A stretch of 64,000 bases of DNA, from NCBI GenBank assembly GCA_022448425.1, contig JAKVCY010000002.1, forward strand, positions 1-64,000, in the 5' to 3' direction. The position numbers and the translations under genes are program-made. Below the pieces are notes generated by a model. It searched no databases. It was not told where the DNA came from and was given only the letters and a program-made list of their open reading frames with translations. Origin of the DNA: Thalassotalea sp. Its GTDB lineage: Bacteria > Pseudomonadota > Gammaproteobacteria > Enterobacterales > Alteromonadaceae. Shown one piece after another: positions 17,232 to 28,100 of this stretch. The stretch's first letter is position 1; the number at the start of each line of letters is the position of its first letter.

Positions 17232-18878
17232 ATGGCTGTTCATGAGCGTGCCGGGCAAGTATCTTTGCCGGAAGACCGAATAAATATCGCTAAAGTTGTC
17301 AGTGACTACTTCTTTTTACAACCTGATGTAACCAATAAAGCGCAGCAAGTGAGCTTTGGTACCTCTGGTCATCGTGGAAGTTCATTGAAAATAAGCTTTA
17401 ACGAATATCATATTTTGGCCATCGTTCAAGCTGTAGTGGAATATCGTAAAGCGCAAGGGTTTGATGGCCCTATGTATTTAGGTAAAGACACCCATGCGCT
17501 TTCAGCGCCAGCCTTTAACACAGCGATATGTGTGCTCATCGCAAATGATGTACCTGTCGTTGTCCAAGAAGACTTAGGTTACACGCCGACACCTGTTATT
17601 TCGCGATTGATTATCAATCACAACCAGCAACAAGACACAGTTGCTGACGGCTTAATTATTACGCCTTCGCACAATCCTCCGCAGGATGGTGGTATAAAAT
17701 ACAATCCACCACACGGTGGCCCTGCTGAAGGTGAAATAACTAAGCAGATCCAAGACAGAGCCAATACCATTATTGCTGAAGATCTAGAAGACGTGCTTGA
17801 TTTACCTTATCAAGAGGCTCTTGCGTCATCACTGCTGACCAAACGCGATTTTATTCGAGAATATGTAGAGCAACTTGACCAAGTTATCGATATGCAAGCC
17901 ATCGCTAAATCTGGCGTGACTATTGGCGTAGACCCACTTGGTGGCTCTGGTATTGATTACTGGCCTGTTATTGCAGAGCACTATGGCATTAACATCGAAG
18001 TTGTAAATAAGCAGGTTGATCCTAGCTTTGCGTTTATGACGTTAGACAGAGACGGCCAAATTCGCATGGATTGTTCATCGCCATACGCGATGGCAGGCTT
18101 AATTAAGCTAAAAGATAAGTTTGACGTTGCTGTTGGCAATGATGCCGATTTCGATCGCCACGGTATTGTGACAAAGTCTGGTGGTTTGATGAACCCAAAC
18201 CATTACCTTGCGGTATCAATTAATTACCTAATGACACACCGAGAGTGGCCAGAGACTGCGAAAATTGGCAAAACTCTAGTGTCGAGCTCGCTTATTGATA
18301 GAGTTGCAGCAGATCTTGATAAGCCATTAGCGGAAGTGCCCGTAGGTTTTAAGTGGTTTGTCGATGGATTGCGTGACTCAAGCTTTGCCTTTGGTGGTGA
18401 AGAAAGTGCAGGTGCATCGTTTATCGCTAAAGATGGTAATTGCTGGACTACCGACAAAGATGGCTTTATTTTAGCGCTCTTAGCGGCTGAAATATTAGCA
18501 GTGACAGGTGAAGACCCTTATCAACATTACGTAGCACTTGCTGAGAAGTTGGGTAAGCCATGCTACGGTCGCGTTGAAGCCGTTGCAAATGCCAAGCAAA
18601 AGAAAGTGTTAACGAATTTAACACCAGAAATGGTAACTGCAGATTCCCTTGCAGGTGACCCAATTACGCAAAAGTTGAGTCATGCTTCTGGTAACAATGC
18701 TGCAATTGGTGGCTTAAAAGTCGAAACGAGTAATGGCTGGTTTGCGGCTCGTCCATCAGGTACTGAAGAAATCTATAAAATCTATGCAGAAAGCTTTATT
18801 GATGACGAGCACTTAGCGGCAATCATCAAAGAAGCGCAGAAGATTGTAAGTCAGATATTTTCGGAAGCGGGTATTTAA
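17232..18878 (+). CDS. pgm: Phosphoglucomutase, alpha-D-glucose specific
   Basis: Interconverts glucose 1-phosphate and glucose 6-phosphate, linking glycolysis to glycogen and UDP-glucose. The 548-residue length is normal. The phosphoserine motif TPSHNPPQDGG puts the catalytic Ser at residue 146. The metal-binding loop is VGNDADFDRHG, the sugar-binding loop FGGEESAGASF, and the phosphate-binding loop RPSGTEEIYK near the C-terminus. An AAGGAAAT ribosome-binding sequence precedes the ATG. It is co-transcribed with seqA. Confidence 0.98.
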   Translation: MAVHERAGQVSLPEDRINIAKVVSDYFFLQPDVTNKAQQVSFGTSGHRGSSLKISFNEYHILAIVQAVVEYRKAQGFDGPMYLGKDTHALSAPAFNTAICVLIANDVPVVVQEDLGYTPTPVISRLIINHNQQQDTVADGLIITPSHNPPQDGGIKYNPPHGGPAEGEITKQIQDRANTIIAEDLEDVLDLPYQEALASSLLTKRDFIREYVEQLDQVIDMQAIAKSGVTIGVDPLGGSGIDYWPVIAEHYGINIEVVNKQVDPSFAFMTLDRDGQIRMDCSSPYAMAGLIKLKDKFDVAVGNDADFDRHGIVTKSGGLMNPNHYLAVSINYLMTHREWPETAKIGKTLVSSSLIDRVAADLDKPLAEVPVGFKWFVDGLRDSSFAFGGEESAGASFIAKDGNCWTTDKDGFILALLAAEILAVTGEDPYQHYVALAEKLGKPCYGRVEAVANAKQKKVLTNLTPEMVTADSLAGDPITQKLSHASGNNAAIGGLKVETSNGWFAARPSGTEEIYKIYAESFIDDEHLAAIIKEAQKIVSQIFSEAGI

Positions 18879-18954
18879 CTTACCTTCAATTCACTGTTGG
18901 CGCCGTGCTATTTAGCATGGCGCTACTATTCTCAAGCAACCTCAAGTTCTTACC

Positions 18955-19296
18955 ATGAAACCAAAGTTAAACGATTTTGCAGAGTTAGTTGCTAAAGCCA
19001 ATGACAAGTTCATGGCTGCTCACAAAGAAATTGATAACAAGCCTTTTGATACCTTAATGGGGATTATCGACAAAGCCTTACGCAATCAAGGTATGATGGC
19101 TGACGCGGTAACTTTGGATGCGGTAGTACTAAACAAAAAGCTTGTGTTCTTATTACCCGACATTGATCCAGACCTAGTAGAAGTCGCGTTCGGTAACAAG
19201 CATGGCGATATATTTGAAAAACAGCGTCACTCGCTTTCAGGTTTGGATGTAGACGCTATCTATCGCATCATTGAGCAATATTTTCTAGCTCACTAA
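18955..19296 (+). CDS. Conserved hypothetical protein
   Basis: A 113-residue soluble alpha/beta protein beginning MKPKLNDFAELVAKANDKFM. It has a possible hydrophobic strand VVLNKKLVFLLPDIDPDLVE and a C-terminal helix IYRIIEQYFLAH. I do not recognise a family or catalytic motif. It follows pgm by 76 bases, with a GC-rich hairpin in the gap (about 18899-18925) that lacks a clear T run, so partial read-through from pgm is possible. It is likely a real gene given its length and composition. Confidence 0.55.
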   Translation: MKPKLNDFAELVAKANDKFMAAHKEIDNKPFDTLMGIIDKALRNQGMMADAVTLDAVVLNKKLVFLLPDIDPDLVEVAFGNKHGDIFEKQRHSLSGLDVDAIYRIIEQYFLAH

Positions 19297-19347
19297 GGCG
19301 CATTCACTGCGGCCTAGCGGTTTTTGAAGCTACAGCCATTTCACGCG

Positions 19348-19371
19348 AGCGGCGAAATTTTGTATACTACG
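19348..19371 (+). promoter_or_regulatory. Possible promoter of astE
   Basis: TTTCAC and TATACT separated by 18 bases near 19338-19367, followed by a leader of about 165 bases. The match is moderate and the position approximate. Confidence 0.3.
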
Positions 19372-19538
19372 TCGACTTTAATCACGGCCTAGCTATTATT
19401 CGTTTTTCTTTTGGCGCGTTCTATCGCGCTTCATGTAGGTGTAATGAGCAATATTACAGTGCAACTTACTTGTTGTGCGACGACAGCAACAAAAACCAAT
19501 AGTCATCATAGCTAGCCAATTTCCAAGAGCATAATCTC

Positions 19539-20627
19539 GTGACGTTACTAAAACTAGAAGAACAGCTGCAGCAAACAGGCGATTTCCTTTCAATTACCCG
19601 CCAGCACGAATGGTCACTACCAGACTCATTTGAATTTACAGTTACGCATCAAGCATCAGGCAAGCAAAGCAAAGTGTCTGTAATAGATACAGGTATCATT
19701 TCATTTGAACCACTTGATGGTGAAACGTCGAAAGATATCGTGCTTTCTTGCGGTGTACACGGCAATGAAACAGCGCCAATTGAAATTTGCGCTGAGCTCG
19801 TTCGCCAGTTAATCAAAGGCGAACTATTGCTAGCTGAACGTGTGTTGTTTTTATTCGGTAATCCGGCGGCGATGAATATTAGCCAGCGCTTTGTCGAAGA
19901 AAATATGAACCGTTTATTCTCTGGCGCGCATAGCGATGGTGGACTAATTAATAAAGAACGTATTCGTGCCAAAGCACTTGAACAAGCTATCGTAGATTTT
20001 TACGGTCTAGACAAATTGGATAATGAATCACTTGCTGAATCGGAAACGGGCGAACGTTACCGCTGTCACTACGATTTACATACAGCAATTCGCGGCGCGA
20101 AATATGACAAGTTTGCTGTTTATCCATTCCGCCATGGTAAGCCGTGGAAAAAAGAACAGCTTTCATTTATGCATGCATGCGGTGTAAACACTATTTTGTT
20201 GTCACATTCGCCAACGACCACGTTCAGTTACTTCTCTTCCAACAACTTTGGTGCTGATGCATTTACGGTTGAGTTAGGTAAAGTGAAGCCATTTGGTGAA
20301 AACAATATGACAGAATTCGAAAAAGTGAAAAGTACATTGACGCGTTTGATTTCTGGTCAAGACTTAGCGCTCGCGCCATACAATGAAGCTGATTTCAATA
20401 TTTTTGAAATCGACCAGACCATTAACAAAGAAACCGAAGATTTTGTGCTTAACTTTGCCGACGATGTCGAAAACTTTACCGATTACCCAATTGGTTATGT
20501 GCTTGCTACTGACGGCGATATTGAACATAAAGTTCGTACGCAGGGAGAAGCGATTATTTTCCCTAATGCTAATGTAGCAATGGGGCAAAGAGCACTGCTA
20601 ACGGTAAAACCAACATCAATAGACTAG
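19539..20627 (+). CDS. astE: Succinylglutamate desuccinylase
   Basis: Last enzyme of the arginine succinyltransferase pathway: hydrolyses N-succinylglutamate to glutamate and succinate. The 362-residue M14-like zinc hydrolase has the ligand motif CGVHGNETAP (His74, Glu77), the DLHTAIRG segment with the third zinc ligand, and FTVELGKV with the expected catalytic Glu. The start is GTG at 19539. It is separated here from astCADB, as in several Alteromonadales, so it must act with enzymes encoded elsewhere. A strong terminator follows. Confidence 0.95.
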   Translation: MTLLKLEEQLQQTGDFLSITRQHEWSLPDSFEFTVTHQASGKQSKVSVIDTGIISFEPLDGETSKDIVLSCGVHGNETAPIEICAELVRQLIKGELLLAERVLFLFGNPAAMNISQRFVEENMNRLFSGAHSDGGLINKERIRAKALEQAIVDFYGLDKLDNESLAESETGERYRCHYDLHTAIRGAKYDKFAVYPFRHGKPWKKEQLSFMHACGVNTILLSHSPTTTFSYFSSNNFGADAFTVELGKVKPFGENNMTEFEKVKSTLTRLISGQDLALAPYNEADFNIFEIDQTINKETEDFVLNFADDVENFTDYPIGYVLATDGDIEHKVRTQGEAIIFPNANVAMGQRALLTVKPTSID

Positions 20628-20666
20628 TTTAAAGCCGACAAAAACTAATTAAAAATTTAAAGTTAT

Positions 20667-20702
20667 AAAGGCGAGCTTCCTAAAGGGGAACTCGCCTTTT
20701 TT
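20667..20702 (+). terminator. Terminator of astE
   Basis: Stem AAGGCGAG/CTCGCCTT (20668-20675 with 20691-20698) followed by a T run. Confidence 0.92.
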
Positions 20703-20821
20703 CGTTGCATTTGAGCCAGTATTCATCGCTTGGTATTTTTACTTCGTTTTGTTGCTGTAAAGATATTTTGGCAGTTAAAGCACTTCTACAGCCCACGCAA
20801 ACTGGGCTTGCTTGAATCTCA

Positions 20822-20839
20822 CTTTACGTAAAGGTAAAG
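20822..20839 (+). promoter_or_regulatory. LiuR/MerR-like operator upstream of the bkd genes
   Basis: Palindrome CTTTACGTAAAGGTAAAG: arms CTTTAC and GTAAAG around a six-base centre. This is the kind of site described for LiuR, a MerR-family repressor of branched-chain amino acid catabolism in gammaproteobacteria. A possible -35 (TTGAAT, 20812) precedes it, so it lies where MerR proteins bind. The regulator gene is not in the window. Confidence 0.45.
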
Positions 20840-20975
20840 TCAGTTCGCATTACAACAAGCAACATAAACACCGCACCTCGCCACTAAGATTCTATACTTG
20901 TTACAGAAGCTTACGAGCCTGTTATCGGTGAAAGCGCAGGCGTTAAAATAAAGCCTGCCAGACAAAGAGAACATT

Positions 20976-22157
20976 ATGAATACTGATATTTATAAAGAAG
21001 GGGAAGTTGTTCACTCACCCGCTTTTATTGATGGTCATTCAGTTGATATTCCAGTCCTTAAAATACTCAAGCAGGACGGTACAACATACCCAAATGCTGA
21101 GCTACCCGAATTAAATCAAGTAGAAGCTGAAAAGGTCTACAAGGCTTTAGCTTTCCATCGTGTTTTAGATGAGCGTATGATTGCAGCGCAACGTCAAGGT
21201 CGTGTTAGCTTTTATATGACTGCACTTGGTGAAGAAGCAACTACTGTCGGTGGTGCAGCTGCGCTTGAGAGCCGAGATATGATCATGGCGCAATACCGCG
21301 AACAAGGTTGTCTAATCTACCGTGGTTTTTCTCTGGAAGACTTTATGAACCAATTGTTCTCTAACGAGAAGGATTTGGGTAAAGGTCGTCAAATGCCTAT
21401 TCACTATGGCTCAAACGAATTCAACTACCTTACTATATCTTCACCTCTGGGCACGCAAATCCCGCAAGCGTCTGGCTACGCGTACGGTCAAAAGCTGCAA
21501 GGTAAAGACGCGGTGACTTTATGTTACTTCGGTGAAGGTGCTGCTTCTGAAGGTGATTTCCATGCTGGCCTTAACATGGCTGCGGTACACAAAGCGCCTG
21601 TAATTTTCTTTTGTCGTAACAATGGCTACGCGATTTCAACACCTTCAGATGAACAGTACGTAGGTAATGGCATTGCCTCGCGCGGTGTCGGTTACGGTAT
21701 GAAAACGATACGCATCGACGGTAACGATATTTTAGCCGTGATGAAAGCTGTACAACTTGCTCGCGCACATGCTGTTGAACACAGCGAACCTGTGCTTATT
21801 GAAGCAATGTCATACCGTTTAGGTGCGCACTCAACATCTGATGATCCTTCGGGCTACCGAACAAAAGAGGAAGAAGCAAAATGGGCAGAGCACGACCCAA
21901 TCGCACGCTATAAGAGCTGGATGTTGGCTCAAGAATGGTGGGACGAAGCACAAGATGCAGAGCTATTTGAAACGTTACGAGAAGAAATACTTGCAGCAGT
22001 TAAGGTAGCAGAAAAAATCGATAAGCCACCGGTTGAAGACTTAGTCACCGATGTATATGACGACGTGCCGAAACACCTGCAAAAGCAGTTAGATGAACTC
22101 AAAGAGCACATTAAAAAATATCCAGAAGCTTATCCGTTCACTGCAGGGAGAATCTAA
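20976..22157 (+). CDS. bkdA1: Branched-chain 2-oxoacid dehydrogenase E1, alpha subunit
   Basis: Thiamine-diphosphate-dependent decarboxylase subunit acting on the 2-oxo acids of valine, leucine and isoleucine. The 393-residue protein has the thiamine-diphosphate fold motif [20 protein letters not shown] with a downstream NNGYAIS, and the phosphorylation-loop-like [16 protein letters not shown]. The N-terminal extension before the core is typical of bacterial BkdA1. It is the first gene of a tight cluster: the E1 beta ATG lies two bases after its stop. Control by the upstream LiuR-like palindrome is inferred. Confidence 0.95.
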   Translation: MNTDIYKEGEVVHSPAFIDGHSVDIPVLKILKQDGTTYPNAELPELNQVEAEKVYKALAFHRVLDERMIAAQRQGRVSFYMTALGEEATTVGGAAALESRDMIMAQYREQGCLIYRGFSLEDFMNQLFSNEKDLGKGRQMPIHYGSNEFNYLTISSPLGTQIPQASGYAYGQKLQGKDAVTLCYFGEGAASEGDFHAGLNMAAVHKAPVIFFCRNNGYAISTPSDEQYVGNGIASRGVGYGMKTIRIDGNDILAVMKAVQLARAHAVEHSEPVLIEAMSYRLGAHSTSDDPSGYRTKEEEAKWAEHDPIARYKSWMLAQEWWDEAQDAELFETLREEILAAVKVAEKIDKPPVEDLVTDVYDDVPKHLQKQLDELKEHIKKYPEAYPFTAGRI

Positions 22158-22159
22158 CC

Positions 22160-23137
22160 ATGGCACAAATGAATTTATTACAAGCCATCAATAATGCGCT
22201 CGACATTGCCATGGCTGAAGATGACTCAACACTTTGCTTTGGTGAAGATGTAGGCCATTTCGGTGGCGTTTTCCGCGCAACAAGCGGTTTACAAGAAAAA
22301 TACGGCAAAGCACGTTGTTTCAACACACCATTAGTTGAGCAAGGTATCATTGGTTTTGCTAACGGTTTGGCAGCACAAGGTAGCCGTCCGATTGCAGAAA
22401 TTCAATTCGCTGATTACATTTTTCCTGCGTTCGATCAGATTGTGAATGAGACGGCTAAATTCCGTTACCGCAGTGGTAACCAATTTGACGTTGGTCGTTT
22501 AACTATCCGTACGCCATACGGTGGCGGTATTGCTGGTGGTTTGTATCACAGCCAATCTCCTGAAGCTTATTTTGCGCACACGCCAGGTTTAAAAGTTGTT
22601 GTACCACGCAACCCATATCAAGCGAAAGGCTTGCTATTGGCTTCAATTCGCGATGACAACCCTGTGATCTTCTTTGAGCCTAAGCGTCTTTATCGTGCGT
22701 CTGTAGGTGAAGTACCTGAAGATGATTACCAATTGCCAATTGGCAAAGCTGAGGTAGTAACACAAGGCAATGATATCTCATTGCTAGCGTGGGGTGCGCA
22801 GATGGAAATTATCGAAAAGGCAGCTGAAATGGCAGCTAATGAAGGTATTTCTTGTGAAATTATCGATTTACGCAGCATTTTACCTTGGGACGTTGAGACT
22901 GTTGCAAACTCTGTGATGAAGACTGGCCGTTTATTAGTGAGTCATGAAGCGCCGGTAACAGCAGGTTTTGCAGGTGAAATTGCCGCAACGATCCAGCAAG
23001 AGTGTTTCCTACATTTAGAGTCGCCAATAGCACGTGTGTGTGGTGTTGATACGCCGTATCCACTTTCGCTTGAGCGTGAACATATGGCGGATCACTTAAA
23101 AGTATTTGAAGCAATTAAGCGTACTGTGAATTACTAG
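22160..23137 (+). CDS. bkdA2: Branched-chain 2-oxoacid dehydrogenase E1, beta subunit
   Basis: Partner of E1 alpha in the alpha2-beta2 decarboxylase. The 325-residue transketolase-like beta subunit begins with [15 protein letters not shown] and contains [15 protein letters not shown] and the [20 protein letters not shown] active-site region. It ends with the C-terminal transketolase domain ([18 protein letters not shown]). Length is normal. The two-base gap to bkdA1 and nine-base gap to the E2 gene indicate one operon. Confidence 0.96.
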   Translation: MAQMNLLQAINNALDIAMAEDDSTLCFGEDVGHFGGVFRATSGLQEKYGKARCFNTPLVEQGIIGFANGLAAQGSRPIAEIQFADYIFPAFDQIVNETAKFRYRSGNQFDVGRLTIRTPYGGGIAGGLYHSQSPEAYFAHTPGLKVVVPRNPYQAKGLLLASIRDDNPVIFFEPKRLYRASVGEVPEDDYQLPIGKAEVVTQGNDISLLAWGAQMEIIEKAAEMAANEGISCEIIDLRSILPWDVETVANSVMKTGRLLVSHEAPVTAGFAGEIAATIQQECFLHLESPIARVCGVDTPYPLSLEREHMADHLKVFEAIKRTVNY

Positions 23138-23146
23138 GGCAACAAG

Positions 23147-24781
23147 ATGAGCATAGATTTTATTTTACCTGATATTGGCGAAGGTATCGTCGAGTGTGAA
23201 ATTGTTGAATGGCTAGTTGAAGAAGGTCAGCACATCGAAGAAGACCAGCCGGTAGCAGATGTTATGACTGATAAAGCCTTAGTACAAATTCCTGCAATGC
23301 ATTCAGGTGTCGTTGAAAAGCTATATTATGCGAAAGGTGATATTGCTAAGGTACATGAGCCATTATTTGCGATGACGACAGAGCAAAGCGGTACCGCCGA
23401 TCAACGTGCTACGGAGCAAAACGATTCTCAGCAAGACGCAACATCAAGTAATGCAGCGCAATTAACAGCAGAGAGTGTTCCAGCGAGTGCTGGTACGTTA
23501 GTAGAAGACTTTATCTTGCCTGATATTGGTGAGGGCATTGTTGAATGTGAAATTGTTGAGTGGTTAGTTGCAGAAGGTGGAGCGATTGTTGAAGATCAGC
23601 CAGTTGCTGATGTAATGACAGATAAAGCTTTAGTACAGATCCCAGCAATGCATTCAGGCACAGTTGTGAAGCTTCATTATGCAAAAGGCGACATTGCTAA
23701 AGTACATGCCCCCTTATTTGCAATAGAACGTGCTGCTGAAGGAAGCGCACCAGTTGCTCAAAGTGAATCAGCTGTACAATCAACAACAGCTAGTACGACG
23801 AGTAATGCAGTAACCAGTGAAAAGAGTAAGGCGGCAACTCAACAAGTTAGTGAAGTAGCGCGCGAGTTACCAAAAGGTGGTAAGGCATTAGCGAGCCCAG
23901 CTGTTCGTCGTGTAGCAAGAGAATTAGGCATTAATATTCATCTTGTACCTGGCTCTGGCAAAAAAGGGCGAGTTTACAAAGAGGATGTACTTGCTTATCA
24001 GCAGGGTGGTTCTTCAACATCAACTGTTGCTGCGTCTCAAACACCTTTAGCAGAAAGTGCAGTGCAAGCAACTGGTGTAACACGTGTTGAGCCAATTCGT
24101 GGTGTTAAAGCGGCGATGGCGAAAGCCATGGTGAATTCTGTATCAACTATTCCCCACTTTACTTATTGTGAGGAAATTGATTTAACGGATTTAATCGCAT
24201 TAAGAAGCCAGTTGAAAGAGCAATATGCCAAACAAGACATTAAGCTCACTATGATGCCATTTTTCATGAAAGCTATGTCATTGGCTCTTAAAGAGTTCCC
24301 AATTATCAATGCACAAGTGAACGATGAGTGCAGCGAAATTACTTATTTCGATGATCACAACATTGGTATGGCGGTTGATTCGAAGGTTGGTTTACTTGTA
24401 CCTAATGTTAAGCAAGCTCAATCTAAGTCAATTTTGGATTTGGCTAAAGAGATTACTCGTTTGACTAATGATGCACGTGAAGGTCGAGTGGCGCAGGCTG
24501 ATTTAAAAGGTGGCACTATCTCAATCTCTAACATTGGTGCAATAGGCGGCACAATTGCTACGCCTATTATCAATAAACCAGAAGTGGCTATTGTGGCGTT
24601 AGGTAAAGTTCAAAAACTTCCTCGTTTCAATGAACAGGGTGAAGTTGAAGCGCGTTCTATTATGCAAGTCAGCTGGTCTGGTGATCACAGAATCATTGAT
24701 GGTGGTACCATTGCTCGCTTCAGTAATTTATGGAAGCAGTACTTAGAGCAGCCAAATACAATGCTTGTGTCACTAAGCTAG
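23147..24781 (+). CDS. bkdB: Branched-chain 2-oxoacid dehydrogenase E2, two lipoyl domains
   Basis: Dihydrolipoyl acyltransferase core of the complex, moving acyl groups from E1 to CoA. The 544-residue protein has two almost identical N-terminal lipoyl domains (about residues 1-77 and 120-195), each with the lipoylation motif MTDKALVQIPA. They are joined by Ala/Ser/Gln-rich linkers. A peripheral subunit-binding domain follows (ASPAVRRVARELGI), then the catalytic domain ending SWSGDHRIIDGG, where His and Asp are catalytic. Most bacterial BkdB proteins have one lipoyl domain. No E3 gene follows, so the complex must use lipoamide dehydrogenase encoded elsewhere. Confidence 0.95.
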   Translation: MSIDFILPDIGEGIVECEIVEWLVEEGQHIEEDQPVADVMTDKALVQIPAMHSGVVEKLYYAKGDIAKVHEPLFAMTTEQSGTADQRATEQNDSQQDATSSNAAQLTAESVPASAGTLVEDFILPDIGEGIVECEIVEWLVAEGGAIVEDQPVADVMTDKALVQIPAMHSGTVVKLHYAKGDIAKVHAPLFAIERAAEGSAPVAQSESAVQSTTASTTSNAVTSEKSKAATQQVSEVARELPKGGKALASPAVRRVARELGINIHLVPGSGKKGRVYKEDVLAYQQGGSSTSTVAASQTPLAESAVQATGVTRVEPIRGVKAAMAKAMVNSVSTIPHFTYCEEIDLTDLIALRSQLKEQYAKQDIKLTMMPFFMKAMSLALKEFPIINAQVNDECSEITYFDDHNIGMAVDSKVGLLVPNVKQAQSKSILDLAKEITRLTNDAREGRVAQADLKGGTISISNIGAIGGTIATPIINKPEVAIVALGKVQKLPRFNEQGEVEARSIMQVSWSGDHRIIDGGTIARFSNLWKQYLEQPNTMLVSLS

Positions 24782-24827
24782 TCGTCTGGTAACGCTGGTA
24801 AGTATTTGCTAATAACTGTTTTGTATT

Positions 24828-24851
24828 AAGCGCCCAATAGGGCGCTTTTTT
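24828..24851 (+). terminator. Terminator of the bkd operon
   Basis: Stem AGCGCCC/GGGCGCT with loop AATA (24829-24846) followed by six T. The remaining 200 bases up to the rne terminator hold no recognised feature. Confidence 0.92.
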
Positions 24852-25055
24852 GTTGCTTGAAGAAAGGGTAAACACTAGATTTTTTATAAGCTAAGTGTAC
24901 TGCAAGTTTTTATTGTGGGCTGAAAAGGCCGGGCAAGGACAACAACAAGGACAAGAAAATACTTACAGAAGTTATATTGCGTTATGTTTCTTCTTTGTTT
25001 TTCATTCACCTATTCATTCAACACAGGTGTTGCTCTAGTAACTTTTAAACAGGTA

Positions 25056-25085
25056 TAAAAAAAGCTCCTCAAAAGGAGCTTTTTA
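25056..25085 (-). terminator. Terminator of rne
   Basis: Inverted repeat AGCTCCT/AGGAGCT (25063-25080) with A runs on the left, giving a T run on the minus strand. The right side is also T-rich, so it may work in both directions. Confidence 0.88.
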
Positions 25086-25113
25086 TTAATCACTTTGAAT
25101 AGTGAAACTTAAA

Positions 25114-28100
25114 TTAAGCTTTCACCGGACCAGAGCTGTTTGCTTCTGTTGCGCTCCCGCGAGTAGCTTGCTTGTCTGATTTTGTGTGATCTGGACGGTC
25201 AGCCGCAGGCATAAAGTCAGTAGGAATCTCACTTGAAGTTTCTACAGTCTTTGGTTTTGCCATTGGAGAACTCGCTCGGCCTTGTTTAGCATTTTTACTC
25301 GCACTCGCTTTTTTCTTCGCAGGTGCTTTCTTTTTGCTTTTCGCTTTAGGCTTTTCTGTTTCTGCTACATCAGCAACTGGTGTGCTTTCTTCCACTGGCT
25401 TAGCTGGAGCTTCTGTTTCCACTGATGTTCCAGTTGAATCTTGAGCTTCAGTTACATCTTGAGCTTCAGTTACATCTTTTTCAACAGGTGATTCATTCAC
25501 TTCTAAAGGCAGTTGCTGGCTTTGTTGTGCTGCTTCTTCCGTTTCGACACTTGCTTCTGTTTGAGCAGCTTCTGCTACTGTTTCAGTTACAACACTTTGC
25601 TCAAACCCAGGAAGTGCTTGTTGTACTTCTGTAGATTCAGTAGTTTCGCTGCTTGCTTCTGTCTTTTCATCAGCTTTATCTGAGGTAGTAGCTACTTCGT
25701 CAGTTTTAGCTGTGCTTTCAGTTTCAGTATTACAAACTTCAGACTCAGCAACTTCAGCTTCTGCAACTTTAGGCGCTACAACTGGAGCTTCGCTTTCTTC
25801 TTGCGGGTAACGGGCTTCTACTGGGTCTTCTGTAATCTCATTTGATTTTACAGGAGCTGCGCCTTCTGCAGTTGCTTCTGCATCCGTATTTTCTGAAGAA
25901 CGGCGACGACGTTGGCCGTGCGAACGCAAGTGACGTGGTGAACGTCTGCTACGTGTACGCTCAGGTTTAGCTTCGCCTGCATCTTTGCTTTCATCTGTTT
26001 CAACGTTCGCTACGGTTTCAACAGCATCAGACTCTTTCACTGCATCTTTCGCTTTCTTAGGCTTAGGCGCATTCTCTTTACGAGTAGATTCCTGTTTACC
26101 AGACTCCTGCTTAGTTCCTTGCTTAGCTTGTTTCTGCGGTTTCTTAGCTTCATTTGGCTTAACGTCAGTAGTTACTTGCTCGTTCGTTTGTTGAACGTTT
26201 GAAGTCTCGTCAGATACGCGCACTTTCTTGCGATTGTTACGACGTTGGCGGCGCTCAGCCACTTTTTCCTGATTAGGTTCCTTATCTGCTTTTTCTTGTT
26301 CCTGACGACGAGGTTTCTTCGCTTTGTTCTGCGGCTTATTCTCGTTGTTAGGTTTAGTGTCTTTACCTTCGTCTCTCGCATTGTTGTTGCGGTTATTGCG
26401 ACGTTGGTTGTTTTGACGACCTTTGCGATTACGGTTTTGGTTGTTGTCGCGACGACCTTTTTGCTGACGCTTAGGCTTCTCTTCAACAACAACTTCTTCA
26501 CCACCGAATACTTTGCCTAACCAAGAAATTAGTTTACCGAATAAACCTATCTCTTCTTTTTGAGGCGCTTTTTTCGCTGGCGCTTTCTTAGTTTGCGCAG
26601 GGGTACGTTTAGGTGCTGTCATGCCTTGAATGATTGGCTCGTCACGCTTAGCGGCTTCTTTGCTGAACTTAGGCATTACTGCTTCTTCAACTTCAGCTGC
26701 TTTTACTTCAATCTCGTAACTTGCTTCATCAATTGTTTCGTCTTTGCGGACACGCAATACTTCGTATTCTGGCGTGTGCATATTCGGATTAGCGAGAATT
26801 AGTACCTTAACGCCGTGATGCTTTTCAATGTGCATCACTGAACGACGTTTTTCGTTTAGTAAGTACGTTGCCACTGGCACTGGCACTTGTGCCTGTACGT
26901 GAGCAGTGTTCTCTTTAATCGCTTCTTCTTCCATTAAGCGAAGAATTGATAGTGCTAACGACTCAATGCCGCGAACGTGACCGGTACCGTTACAACGAGG
27001 ACATACGTTTTGGCTAGTTTCGCCAATTGATGGGCGTAAACGTTGACGAGACATTTCCATCAAGCCAAAGCGTGAAATACGGCCTAATTGAATGCGTGCT
27101 CGGTCTTGTTGTGTCGCTTCGCGTAAACGATTCTCAACTTCACGTTGGTGACGAACAGGTGTCACATCGATAAAGTCGATAACCACTAGGCCACCAGCAT
27201 CACGCAAACGCAATTGGCGGGCAATTTCTTCAGCCGCTTCTAAGTTGGTGTTGAATGCTGTTTCTTCGATATCACCGCCTTTCGTCGCACGAGCAGAGTT
27301 GATATCAATTGAAATCATCGCTTCTGTTGGATCAATAACGATTGAGCCACCAGATGGTAAACGCACTTCACGTTGGAATGCCGATTCAATTTGCGTTTCG
27401 ATTTGGTAGTGGGTGAACAATGGTACGTCATTGCTGTACAGCTTGACTTTGCTTGCAAAGTCTGGGCGAACCAGTTCAATGTGCTGTTTTACACTTTCAA
27501 ATACTTTAGGACGGTCAACGATTACTTCACCAATATCACGACGTAAGTAATCGCGAATAGCACGTAAAATAAGGTTACTTTCTTGGTGAATTAAGAATGG
27601 TGCAGGGCGGCTAGCAGCTGCTTCTTCAATGGCTTTCCAGTGATGAAGAAGTACGTTTAAATCCCACGCTAATTCTTCGTAGTCTTTGCCTACACCAGCA
27701 GTGCGAACGATAAGGCCCATACCTTTAGGTAGGCTTAACTTATTTAGTGCTGCTTTAAGTTCAGTACGCTCATCACCCTCGATACGGCGAGAAATACCAC
27801 CTGCACGCGGGTTGTTCGGCATTAACACTAAGTAGCTACCAGCAAGGCTGATAAAGGTTGTTAACGCAGCACCTTTTTGACCACGCTCTTCTTTGTCAAC
27901 TTGGACAATAACTTCCTGACCTTCAGTCAGAACGTCTTTAATGTTTGGGCGGCCTTGAAATTTGTAGCCTTCTGGGAAGTATTCGCGAGCGATTTCTTTC
28001 ATCGGTAGGAAACCGTGACGCTCAGCACCGTAGTCGACAAAAGCGGCTTCTAGCGAAGGCTCAATACGTGTGACTTTGGCTTTGTAGATATTGGCCTTCT

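Noticed and set aside
19396-19593. Minus-strand frame over the astE promoter and start
   Set aside because: Overlaps the N-terminus of astE, is cysteine- and arginine-rich without a family pattern, and lacks a ribosome-binding site.
25425-26520. Several long frames opposite or out of phase with the rne C-terminal half
   Set aside because: They arise from the repetitive Glu/Ala/Arg-rich codons of the RNase E tail and show low-complexity Leu/Phe or Lys/Thr translations.
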